Shown one piece after another: positions 16,152-23,485 of a DNA stretch of 24,495 nucleotides (positions are counted from its first letter, which is position 1; every line of letters starts with the position of its first letter). Source of the DNA: Acidobacteriota bacterium (GTDB lineage Bacteria > Acidobacteriota > Terriglobia > Terriglobales > Acidobacteriaceae). A program made the translations under genes and the position numbers. The notes below the pieces were generated by a model. It saw only the letters and a list, made by a program, of their open reading frames with translations. It searched no databases and was not told where the DNA came from. Location of the stretch: positions 1 through 24,495 of the forward strand of contig JAJZAL010000056.1 of NCBI GenBank assembly GCA_021799405.1, written 5' to 3'.

Positions 16152-18014
16152 CTATTGCGTGGCGCGCATGTGCATCACCACGCGGCCGGACTTATCAAAA
16201 TGCATCTCGGCAGTCACGCGGGTGAATGCGGTGCCGTGATCGACGAGGGGCGTCTGGGTAATGGTGAACTTCACGGGCGCATCGACGGTAACGAGAAGGC
16301 GCGCGTTCTGGTAGTCGAACTCCAGCGTCCTGGCATCGATCTGGCGGCAGGTGCCGTGGGTCGGGAGAGACTCGATGATATCGGCCGGACCAGCTACGTC
16401 AAACTGGTCGTCGATCTCAATCGAGCCGCCGTCTTTGCGGACAAAATGCATGGTCCTGACCAGCTTCTTCAGATTGGGATCGTTGTATGCGCTGGTAATA
16501 TCCATCGAGATGGTGTCTTCCGCCGGCGTCAGCCTGGCTGTAGCAGGCGGCAGCTTCACTCTGGTCGCATCCAGTTGCAGCGTGCCGTCGACTTCCGGAA
16601 CCGGATGGCCCCAGGAATTGATGAGCTTCGATTCAAGACGCCTGCGGCTGAAGGTGTCGGCGGTGTAGTAGCTCGGGCCGCCGGGGTCTCCGAGCGGCTG
16701 CGTGCCATTGAGACCGATGGCGTAGGCGCCAATGTCGTTGTGGCTGTGCGGGCCGTTACCGTCATCCTTGATGGTGATGGCCAGATCGCCGCCGGGAACG
16801 GGACGGTCAACAAGGACGCCGGCGTCCGCGTAATACGTCCGGATGCCGATCAGGTCAGAGGAACTGCCTTCACCGTTGCCCTTCCACTGGGAATGCAGCG
16901 GGAAGGCGGCAAGCACAGCTTCAGGCAGAGCGCCTTCGAAGGGCGAGCGGCGCGGCGGCTCCAGCGTGCTGCCCATGCCGAGCTGGAAGATGCTGTTGAT
17001 CGCGGCCAGCAGATTCGGGTCAGGCCGGCTTCCAAAGTGCGCATCGGCAAACGAAGCATAAACGCCGGGCATCATCGCGAACTGGAAGCCGAAGAGCGCG
17101 GCTTTGCGTGCCTTGGGCGTGTCGAAGAAATCGAGCTTGCCGCTGGTGGCCTGCCAGATCTCCTGGCGCAGTTCGACATAATTTGAGAAGCCATAGACCC
17201 AGTAGCCGATGCCCTCCTCGTCATAACCGCTGTCTTTGAAGCTGAACAGGTAATTGGGCGAGAAGTGCTCGGCAGCGGCCACATAGAGTGCGCGATCCTC
17301 GCGGCTCGGCAGAACGGCCAGCGCCGCGCCCACCGTGCCGTCGAGGCAAACGGAGTTCCAGTTGCTATGCACGTGCAGCCAGGAGTCGGGATGGATGCCC
17401 TTGAAGGACTGCATCATGAAACCGAAGACGTGCGAATCCAGGCCGGCCATGGCGCGCTGGCGCACGTCGGCCGGCAGCTTGTCGCCCAGCAGGTAGAGGG
17501 CCTCGGCCACCACATGCGCCTGGCTGGCGGCATTCAGGTCAACGCGATGCATCGTGTGCGCCGGCTCAACCCACGAGCGCTGGGCTGAGAGCGCGTCCAG
17601 CTCTTCCTCGATGCGCGGCAGGAAGCGGCCCTTCCACTCGGCGCACTCGGCCAGAACCAGCGGCCCGAGCTGGCCATCGTGCGCGTGCATCATGGACTCG
17701 CCGGTCTTGCGGTCGCCGGTCTTGTAGTAGAGCTGATAGGCATCGTCGTTCCACGGCGGCAGCGGGCTGGCAATGAACCTTTCAGCCTGCTCCACGCTGC
17801 TCTGGAAGTCGCGGGCCACCGGCTCCCAGGCAGCGCGGTCAGAACACGGCACGCCGAAGCTAGCCGGCTGCACAGGCAGCATCTGCGCAATCTGGGCGAT
17901 GCGGGCGTCGCTGAGGCCGGGGTAAGTCTGCGCCCGGACTAGCCCCGGCGCCGCGAGCAGGACGGCCAGGGTGGCGAGCGTGGCCTGCGTGAAAAGTGTC
18001 AAACGAGCAAACAT
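16152..18014 (-). CDS. Heparinase II/III-family protein, putative polysaccharide lyase (Sec signal)
   Basis: A 620-residue protein with a Sec signal peptide (FARLTLFTQATLATLAVLLAAPGLVRAQ). It shares the paralogue's layout: CSDRAAWEPVARDF and VLAECAEWKGRFLPRI in the helical domain, then GPHSHNDIGAYAIGLNG (His 423, His 425, Asp 427) and a GHPVPEVDG segment in the beta domain. ATG 18014 has a perfect AGGAGG (minus strand, 18025-18020); the open frame to 18212 is not needed. It is first in the run lyase, lyase, isomerase. Compared with the paralogue the post-signature motif is NSWGHPVPEVDG rather than SAYHNLPTVGG, which may mean a different substrate. The long plus-strand frame opposite (16008-17186) is a shadow. 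Confidence 0.86.
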   Translation of the reverse strand: MFARLTLFTQATLATLAVLLAAPGLVRAQTYPGLSDARIAQIAQMLPVQPASFGVPCSDRAAWEPVARDFQSSVEQAERFIASPLPPWNDDAYQLYYKTGDRKTGESMMHAHDGQLGPLVLAECAEWKGRFLPRIEEELDALSAQRSWVEPAHTMHRVDLNAASQAHVVAEALYLLGDKLPADVRQRAMAGLDSHVFGFMMQSFKGIHPDSWLHVHSNWNSVCLDGTVGAALAVLPSREDRALYVAAAEHFSPNYLFSFKDSGYDEEGIGYWVYGFSNYVELRQEIWQATSGKLDFFDTPKARKAALFGFQFAMMPGVYASFADAHFGSRPDPNLLAAINSIFQLGMGSTLEPPRRSPFEGALPEAVLAAFPLHSQWKGNGEGSSSDLIGIRTYYADAGVLVDRPVPGGDLAITIKDDGNGPHSHNDIGAYAIGLNGTQPLGDPGGPSYYTADTFSRRRLESKLINSWGHPVPEVDGTLQLDATRVKLPPATARLTPAEDTISMDITSAYNDPNLKKLVRTMHFVRKDGGSIEIDDQFDVAGPADIIESLPTHGTCRQIDARTLEFDYQNARLLVTVDAPVKFTITQTPLVDHGTAFTRVTAEMHFDKSGRVVMHMRATQ

Positions 18015-18703
18015 GATTGCCTCCTGTAAGTGTTGCCAGTGGCCGTCCCAGGATTTTCGGAACGTAACCAAGAACGCACGCGCTGCTGCGCCGTGATTAC
18101 GCGCACAGAACAGCCCTGCTTTTTGCGAACGGTCGAGTGTAGCAGACGGCACGCGGGACTGGCGAAGGCGTAGAGCGGCCGGAAAACGTTCCCCCACTCG
18201 TCCCTCTGCCACCGCGTAACAGGACTGCTGACAAACCGCTGGAGCCCGCTAGCTATCCTGTGTCGGTTCGATCTCCGCCAGACCATCTTGTCCAGTTGTA
18301 GGTTTTTTTGAGCCTCGCACGATCAACGCGAACTCGGGGCAACTTCAGGGGCAACTGAATTCGGACGATTGTCAGCCCAACTCCGCCATTTACACGGCAG
18401 TTATCGTCCGTCCGCATGAGTCCTGGACGACCATTTAGTAGAGTCCTCCGCCACCAAGATGCCCTGCCAAGCCCGTCGTGGTGAACGCATCGAATGTTCG
18501 ACGCCGTCCGAGTTCCTCCATAACAACTTGAAATATAAAAGCTTATCCCCACATATTGCTCTTGTGTCGTCGACGAGGGGCCAAGGGTGGCAATGAGAAC
18601 ATTGCGCTCCCTTCGTGGCCCGTAACTGAACCGTATTTGCCTTCAGGCCGCTTTCGTCCGCGCACCTTAAAACCCTGAAAACGGATGCAGCGCGGCTTCC
18701 CCA
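18015..18703. other. Long intergenic region, no gene; short repeats and a tRNA-like fragment
   Basis: About 689 bases between the lyase start and the beta-helix stop. No frame here looks coding; the 99-residue minus frame at 18253-18552 has odd composition. It contains a 12-bp-period direct repeat of GGGGCAACT (18336-18344, 18348-18356), a T-run, and near 18273-18291 a segment resembling the 3' end of a tRNA (GGTTCGATC then CCGCCAGACCA). No complete cloverleaf can be folded. The first part must hold the promoter of the lyase operon. Confidence 0.45.
18336..18356. repeat. Direct repeat of GGGGCAACT, 12-bp period
   Basis: Two exact copies at 18336-18344 and 18348-18356 separated by TCA. No function is evident; it lies in the long gene-free stretch. 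Confidence 0.55.
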
Positions 18704-19861
18704 TCAGCGCATGTACTGATAAGCGCCAAGATCAAAGGCCCCATTCTGCGGGCGGGCATTACCGTCAAAGTCGGTAGGAGGCACGCTGATGCTTGTCCCA
18801 GCTCCGATGGCAGGACTCGCTGGTTGCAGATGGTAGTTTCCCGATGCATCACCGGTATCGTTTACAAATTGAGGGCTCACATCCATGGTGTGTTCTGCCA
18901 ATGAACCACTGACGAGGGAAATTAACTGAGTGGCGCTGCCCTCAACCAGGTTGTGCGTGGTGATGTTATGGGTTCCGATGCAGCCGGGCCTGCCCTGCTC
19001 TGAGATGGCGGGACCGCCGTTATTGATAATGATATTGTTGCTCACGGTAATGTAGTCGACGGTAAAGCCGGTGTTGTCGGTACCGAGCACGATGCCGCCG
19101 CTGGCGTTGTTGAAGATGGTGTTGTTCACCAGGGCGATGTTCGACGGTTGGTGCCAAAGCTGAATACCGAATCCGGAGTTGTTAAACGAGATATTGTTAT
19201 AGGCAAAGCCGCCCGAGGTCAGATAGTAGATCCCCTGCACATAGCCGCAGGCGGTCGGATACGGACCGATGTTGTGCACGTAGTTGTCTGTCACCTGGGC
19301 GTTGGTCCCGTTCAGGTTGATTCCCGAGCCGCCCGTCGAGTTGCAGGTGCTGGGCAGGATGTCATGCACATGATTCTCAGTGATCACGGTGGCGTTGCCC
19401 TGCGTATAAATGCCGTTGATGCCGCCGCCGGTCACGTCGAAGCCCTTGATCTGAACGTAATCGCCGGAGTTGGTCCAGGTGGTGCTGCTGCCGCCCACCA
19501 GCCGGACGCAGGTGGTCAGGTCGCCGTGATTGGCGGCCACCTGCGCGCAGTTGACCGGCCCGCTGAAGTTCGCAGTGTCTGCCTCGTAGGTGATATATGC
19601 CGACGCCGTGCCCGACGCCGACGTGGTAAACGATCCGTTGTAGACACCGGCGGCTACGTGCACGGTTGCGCCTGCACTTACGTGCGCAGACGCATTGGCA
19701 ACCGTCGCCCACGGGCTTGAAATCGAGCCATTTCCGCCCGTGTCGCTGCCCGTTGTGGATACATAATAGTTTTGCGCTGCTGCTCTCTGTGTCGCTCCCA
19801 CCTGCAGCGCGAACAAGATAGAAAGCGCGACAAGCGGAGCTATCGTGACCCGGGCTCTCAT
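18704..19861 (-). CDS. Secreted right-handed parallel beta-helix protein
   Basis: A 385-residue exported protein. The Sec signal is MRARVTIAPLVALSILFALQ to RAAAQ. The mature part begins NYYVSTTGSDTGGNGSISSPWAT, the usual opening of secreted beta-helix proteins, and continues with Asn- and Gly-rich rungs (ITENHVHDI, VTDNYVHNI, FAYNNISFNNSGFGIQL, IALVNNTIFNNASGGIVLG, VSNNIIINNGG). It closes with SPAIGAGTSI-PPTDFDGNARPQNGAFDLGAYQY, a common C-terminal motif of this group. Such folds occur in pectate lyases, polysaccharide epimerases and adhesins; no specific catalytic set is visible, so carbohydrate binding or cleavage is inferred. ATG 19861 has AAGGAG (minus strand, 19877-19872). It lies upstream of the lyase operon on the same strand but 690 bp away, probably a separate unit. 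Confidence 0.85.
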   Translation of the reverse strand: MRARVTIAPLVALSILFALQVGATQRAAAQNYYVSTTGSDTGGNGSISSPWATVANASAHVSAGATVHVAAGVYNGSFTTSASGTASAYITYEADTANFSGPVNCAQVAANHGDLTTCVRLVGGSSTTWTNSGDYVQIKGFDVTGGGINGIYTQGNATVITENHVHDILPSTCNSTGGSGINLNGTNAQVTDNYVHNIGPYPTACGYVQGIYYLTSGGFAYNNISFNNSGFGIQLWHQPSNIALVNNTIFNNASGGIVLGTDNTGFTVDYITVSNNIIINNGGPAISEQGRPGCIGTHNITTHNLVEGSATQLISLVSGSLAEHTMDVSPQFVNDTGDASGNYHLQPASPAIGAGTSISVPPTDFDGNARPQNGAFDLGAYQYMR

Positions 19862-20018
19862 GCGGGAGATACTCCTTGGATGGTTTCGCCAAGACCGCAT
19901 CGAACGCCGGTTGCCGGGGGAGGCGTTTGGACACGAGCTTTGGAGCCTGCGGTAGCATCTCTGTGAATTGCTGAGTTGCAGGAAACGGCGGCAATCAAAA
20001 CCGACCGGAATCACGCAG

Positions 20019-20037
20019 GCTATTGATTCTTAATAGC
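20019..20037. promoter_or_regulatory. Inverted repeat GCTATT-N7-AATAGC
   Basis: Perfect 6-bp arms at 20019-20024 and 20032-20037, about 158 bases upstream of the beta-helix start. It could be an operator; no factor can be named. Confidence 0.35.
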
Positions 20038-20152
20038 TACTCAGATAACGAGAAACAGGCTCCGTTCGTCTCCAGAACGGCAGCAAGCTTGGCACTTGGA
20101 TTAGTGTCTCTTTGTCAGGTAAAACCCGCAACTGATCTGTAGGGTAGATTAT

Positions 20153-20219
20153 GTACAGTCGTGTAGGTGGCAGTTAGTACACGATTGTCGGCTGTACCAT
20201 GTACAGGGATCACCTGTAC
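20153..20219. promoter_or_regulatory. Cluster of GTACAG/CTGTAC half-sites, candidate operator array
   Basis: Exact half-sites occur at 20153-20158 (GTACAG), 20192-20197 (CTGTAC), 20201-20206 (GTACAG) and 20214-20219 (CTGTAC). They form CTGTAC-CAT-GTACAG at 20192-20206 and GTACAGG-N5-CCTGTAC at 20201-20219, sharing the middle half-site. The array sits 235 bases upstream of the sigma-54 activator start and 290 upstream of the beta-helix start, a plausible distance for an enhancer or operator. Function is inferred. Confidence 0.55.
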
Positions 20220-20453
20220 TCAGTCTCTAAGTGGGCGCGGGACTCGAATGCTGCGGTCTGAGAGAATCTGGGATGGGCGTCATCAGGAAATGACGGATGG
20301 GGTGTGAGGCTGAGGATCAGGAATGATTCTTGTGGAAAAGGGGGTTTTTCCCCAATTGTGCCTTCGCGCACTCCGTGTAGTCTAACTGAAGCGAGGGAAG
20401 TGGGCTGATTCGTAAGGTCGAATGAAGGCAGCTTGTGACAGGAGGATTGTTGC

Positions 20454-21662
20454 ATGGGTGAAGCAATCGCACTTCCCGCGGTTCGAAGTATAGGTAATGA
20501 AGTCACCGAAGCGAGCGTAATGTTCGATACGATCCCTGTTATCGAGCAAGCAGAGGCGCAGATTCCGATTGCTGACGGAAACTTTATAGAGCAGCTAAAT
20601 GGCCGCAGTGCCTTTGTCGCTGCCAGCCCCTCCATGCGAGAGGTGCGCCGGCAGGTAGAGCAGGTCGCGGATACTGGCGCGGTTGTATTACTCCAGGGCG
20701 AAAGCGGAACGGGCAAAGATGTTGTTGCGAGGTTGATCCATAAGCTTTCCAGCCGGGCGTCGCATACATTTCTCAGGGTCAACTGCGCAGCTCTTCCGGC
20801 GGACCTGCTGGAAAGTGAGCTGTTCGGCTACGAAGCGGGCGCCTTTACTGGCGCCCGCCAGCAGAAAGCAGGTAAGTTCCAATCCTGCCACAACGGCACA
20901 ATTTTTCTGGACGAAATTGCGGAAATGCCTACCAGTCTGCAGGCCAAGCTACTGCACGTCTTGCAGGATGGAGAGTTTTCACGCCTGGGCAGCACCTCCA
21001 CGGTGCGCGTAGACGTCCGCGTCCTGGCAGCCACCAACGTCAACGTACGCCAGGCCGTGCAGACCGGAACATTTCGCAACGATCTCTACTATCGGCTGAA
21101 CGTATTCAGGATCTATCTGCCGCCGTTGCGGGAGCGCAAGGAGGACCTGCCTTATCTGCTCAATTACATGATGACCACCTGGGCGGCATCTTACGGGCGG
21201 CCCTGCTTGCCCATTACGAAAAGGATTCTTGAAGCGTGCGCAAAATATTCATGGCCTGGCAACGTGCGTGAGCTCGAGAGCTTCATCAAGAGATATCTGG
21301 TTTTGGGTGACGAAAGCCAGGCGTTGAGCCAGCTTGATGGCGAGCAGGAGATCAGTCGCGCGCCCGCTTTCGCCGAAGTGTCAACCCAGATCGAAACGCC
21401 CGGCATCGCCAAGCGTGGCAATTTGAAATCTCTGGTACGCAGGCTGAAAAGCGAGACTGAGTGTGCCGCGATCCTTCAGGCGCTGGAAAAGACGCACGGA
21501 TGCAAACAAGAGACAGCGAAGCTTCTTGGTATTAGCTTGCGCGCGCTGCATTATAAGATTAGGCGTTACGGCATCCAACGCTACTCATGTGCCGATCAGC
21601 CTTCATGGACTGCGATGATGGCTCCCAACACAGATGCTGCGGCTCCAGAGTCAAGATGTTAA
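20454..21662 (+). CDS. Sigma-54-dependent transcriptional activator (AAA+ and Fis-type HTH, no receiver domain)
   Basis: A 402-residue enhancer-binding protein that should remodel RNA polymerase-sigma-54 by ATP hydrolysis. The AAA+ module spans about 50-285: Walker A GESGTGKD (82-89), the sigma-54-contacting GAFTGA loop (129-134), Walker B TIFLDE (149-154), an RLNVFRIYLPPLRER region and the SWPGNVREL sensor II (266-274). A Fis-type helix-turn-helix follows at about 348-373 (CKQETAKLLGISLRALHYKIRR). The first ~50 residues match no receiver, PAS or GAF domain, so input is not a phosphorelay in cis. ATG 20454 has AGGAGG at 20440-20445. It precedes the rsb genes by 296 bp on the same strand. A short acidic, Pro/Ala-containing tail ends the protein. 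Confidence 0.92.
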   Translation: MGEAIALPAVRSIGNEVTEASVMFDTIPVIEQAEAQIPIADGNFIEQLNGRSAFVAASPSMREVRRQVEQVADTGAVVLLQGESGTGKDVVARLIHKLSSRASHTFLRVNCAALPADLLESELFGYEAGAFTGARQQKAGKFQSCHNGTIFLDEIAEMPTSLQAKLLHVLQDGEFSRLGSTSTVRVDVRVLAATNVNVRQAVQTGTFRNDLYYRLNVFRIYLPPLRERKEDLPYLLNYMMTTWAASYGRPCLPITKRILEACAKYSWPGNVRELESFIKRYLVLGDESQALSQLDGEQEISRAPAFAEVSTQIETPGIAKRGNLKSLVRRLKSETECAAILQALEKTHGCKQETAKLLGISLRALHYKIRRYGIQRYSCADQPSWTAMMAPNTDAAAPESRC

Positions 21663-21769
21663 AGGCCCGTTGACACTTTCAGGCCGCTCACTCCGGTTGC
21701 TTTAACATGTGCTGACTCGCATCCTGGGATTGTCATTTCTGATTCCAACTGCTTTGGATCTTGTGGTTT

Positions 21770-21802
21770 CCGCGCGCTTCGCGATAGATTTGTGGCGCGC
21801 GG
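21770..21802. repeat. Inverted repeat CCGCGCGC / GCGCGCGG
   Basis: Perfect 8-bp GC-only arms at 21770-21777 and 21795-21802 around a 17-base loop. First of three hairpins between the activator gene and rsbR. Confidence 0.5.
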
Positions 21803-21828
21803 GCGTCACTGTGAATCGCCGCACCGTA

Positions 21829-21860
21829 TAACCATGTCAGGCAAATGCCCTACATGGTTA
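21829..21860. repeat. Hairpin TAACCATGT / ACATGGTTA with inner GGC/GCC stem
   Basis: Perfect 9-bp arms at 21829-21837 and 21852-21860, plus an inner GGC-AAAT-GCC stem after a 2x2 internal loop. Well-formed structure; either an RNA leader element or a protein site. Confidence 0.6.
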
Positions 21861-21880
21861 TCCGGTAACAAGTGGATTGC

Positions 21881-21897
21881 AACCCTCCGTAAGGGTT
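21881..21897. repeat. Hairpin AACCCT-CCGTA-AGGGTT
   Basis: Perfect 6-bp arms with a 5-base loop, 61 bases upstream of the rsbR start. Third of the hairpin series; no T-run follows. Confidence 0.5.
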
Positions 21898-21958
21898 TCC
21901 ACAATGTTATAAGGTTCGTTCTTCCCGACAACCGCTGGAGGGCGCGGAGGCATCCAAG

Positions 21959-23074
21959 ATGCTATGCGCCAGCGGAGGAGTAAGTGAAGTTACGGGTATC
22001 GTTCCACGCACCATGCAGTCTCTCGAGTGGAATACGGGCCCTGCGAGGAAGGAAGGACCGCAAGTGAGAAGGATTGATAAGAGGATGCAAAGCAGCACTG
22101 CCAACCCCGATCAGAACACGATGGCCGCTATAACTTCTAAAGCATGGCCGCCTGCAGAAAGCGAAAAGAGCGGGACGGCCTACGCACTGGCCGGAGTAGC
22201 TCGACACCGTGCTTCGGATGAATCCGGCACCGTGGAACTCCTGCGTTCCCTGGCTCACCTCCTGCGTGAAAACCGGACTCAACTATGCGAGGAGTGGTCG
22301 CGGCGCATTTCTGGAGCCAGCTTGTTGACCGCGATGACCAAGGAGGAGATCTTCGCCGAGGCCATAGCCGTCTACAACAACTATGTGGATGCGCTCGAAT
22401 CCGGAACCCTTGAAGCCCTGCAAGCATATGCGCGCAGTCTGTCTGAGCGCATCATTCCGCGCGGAGTTGAAACACGAGAAGTGATCGGAATTGTGCTCCT
22501 TTTGCGCGACGTTCTGGCGCGGTCGTTATTTGCCGAATACCAGTCGGATTTTTCCATGCTCAACCGCGTTCTTGATTCCTACGAGCCGGCGGCGAACCGC
22601 ATTGCCAATACCGTGGCTGTTGGATTTGTGCAGGAGAGAGAACGAGTGATCCGCGAGCAACAGGAGGCCATCCGCGTACTTTCTACCCCAGTTTTGCAGG
22701 TCCGTGAGCGCCTGCTGATCCTGCCGATCATCGGCGAGATCGATCCTCAGCGCGCACGGCAGTTAACGGAGCAGCTACTACGTGGGATCCGCACCAACCG
22801 CGCCAAGGTCGTGGTCATCGACATTACGGGTGTGCCGACGATGGACGCTACAGTTGCCAACCATCTGGTACAAACCGTTGATGCTACGCGCCTGCTGGGC
22901 GCTACCGTCATCATCACGGGCCTGTCGCCTGAAATTGCGCAAACCTTGGTTACTCTCGGCGTTGACTTGAGCAAGATGAATACGGTGGGCGATCTGCAAG
23001 GTGGCATCGAAGAAGCCGAGCGCCTGCTGGGTTACAAAGTGGTTCCAATTAGCGAGTTGGCACACGCCGAGTGA
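21959..23074 (+). CDS. rsbR: RsbR-type stressosome scaffold protein with STAS domain
   Basis: A 371-residue sensor/scaffold. The N-terminal half (about 90-235) is an all-helical RsbR-N-like domain (LLRENRTQLCEEWSRRI to ANTVAVGFVQERERV), probably globin-like, followed by the linker REQQEAIRVLSTPVLQVRERLLILPIIG and a STAS domain (about 245-365). The STAS phosphosite region reads DITGVPTMDATVANHL, with Thr 298 in the position of the conserved RsbR threonine. RsbR and RsbS form the stressosome that holds RsbT until stress. ATG 21959 is taken because GGAGG lies 8 bases upstream; GTG 22064 with AAGGA is a real alternative and would remove a 35-residue tail of no recognisable content. It leads rsbR-rsbS-rsbT-rsbX. 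Confidence 0.88.
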   Translation: MLCASGGVSEVTGIVPRTMQSLEWNTGPARKEGPQVRRIDKRMQSSTANPDQNTMAAITSKAWPPAESEKSGTAYALAGVARHRASDESGTVELLRSLAHLLRENRTQLCEEWSRRISGASLLTAMTKEEIFAEAIAVYNNYVDALESGTLEALQAYARSLSERIIPRGVETREVIGIVLLLRDVLARSLFAEYQSDFSMLNRVLDSYEPAANRIANTVAVGFVQERERVIREQQEAIRVLSTPVLQVRERLLILPIIGEIDPQRARQLTEQLLRGIRTNRAKVVVIDITGVPTMDATVANHLVQTVDATRLLGATVIITGLSPEIAQTLVTLGVDLSKMNTVGDLQGGIEEAERLLGYKVVPISELAHAE

Positions 23075-23101
23075 GATCCGAGTGAAAGACGAGAGTGCCG
23101 C

Positions 23102-23485
23102 GTGCAAGTTCCTATCCTGAAACAAGGCGCATACCTGATTGCCTCAATCCAGTCTGCACTGGAAGATGACGATCTTGTGAGGCTATGTGACGCCTTGAGC
23201 ACTCAGGTCGGCAAGTCCCGTGCCCGCGGGGTGATCGTCGATGTGACTGCGCTCGACGTCATGGATTCCTTCTCTACACGCACGCTGGTCGAGTTGGCAA
23301 CGATCATTCGCTTGCGCGGCGCGGAGATGGTGATTGTGGGTATCCAGCCTGAAGTGGCCGTCGCTGTGGTACGGCTGGGACTCAAGCTGGAAGGCGTGTC
23401 TACCGCTCTCGATCTGGAAGAAGGGATCGCGTATTTGGACGGCAAGGCCCGAAGTTCCGGTAAAGAGAAGAACGATCGTGGATAG
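23102..23485 (+). CDS. rsbS: RsbS, STAS-domain stressosome antagonist of RsbT
   Basis: A 127-residue single-STAS protein. It begins MQVPILKQGAYLIASIQSALEDDDL, the usual RsbS start, and carries GVIVDVTALDVMDSFSTRTL, in which Ser 56 is the position phosphorylated by RsbT in characterised systems. Dephosphorylated RsbS sequesters the RsbT kinase in the stressosome; phosphorylation frees it. The GTG start at 23102 is the only one placing the family N-terminus correctly. It begins 27 bp after rsbR and overlaps rsbT by 8 bp, so the genes are co-transcribed. The tail (ARSSGKEKNDRG) is charged and probably disordered. Confidence 0.92.
   Translation: MQVPILKQGAYLIASIQSALEDDDLVRLCDALSTQVGKSRARGVIVDVTALDVMDSFSTRTLVELATIIRLRGAEMVIVGIQPEVAVAVVRLGLKLEGVSTALDLEEGIAYLDGKARSSGKEKNDRG

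Larger units (their letters stand above)
19862..20453. other. Divergent intergenic region rich in inverted repeats, no gene
   Basis: About 592 bases between the beta-helix gene and the sigma-54 activator, both reading outward. It holds a GCTATT/AATAGC inverted repeat, a cluster of GTACAG/CTGTAC half-sites, and a GGAAAA/TTTTCC hairpin at 20334-20351. Frames here have no coding character. The region probably carries promoters and operators for both neighbours. Confidence 0.5.
21663..21958. other. Intergenic region with a series of hairpins
   Basis: These 296 bases between the sigma-54 activator and rsbR hold no gene. Three inverted repeats follow one another at 21770-21802, 21829-21860 and 21881-21897. 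They could terminate the upstream gene, fold as a regulatory leader of the rsb operon, or form a small RNA. I found no clear T-run or -35/-10 pair. Confidence 0.45.

Noticed and set aside
16008..17186. 392-codon plus-strand frame opposite the Sec-type lyase
   Set aside because: It mirrors the GC-rich codon pattern of the lyase on the other strand and has no recognisable domain or start signal.
18210..18290. Complete tRNA gene
   Set aside because: Only a T-loop/acceptor-like 3' portion is visible; the T-stem pairs poorly and no complementary 5' acceptor arm is found.
21670..21706. Sigma-70 promoter with TTGACA after the sigma-54 activator
   Set aside because: The nearest -10-like TTTAAC is 25 bases downstream, outside the usual 16-18.
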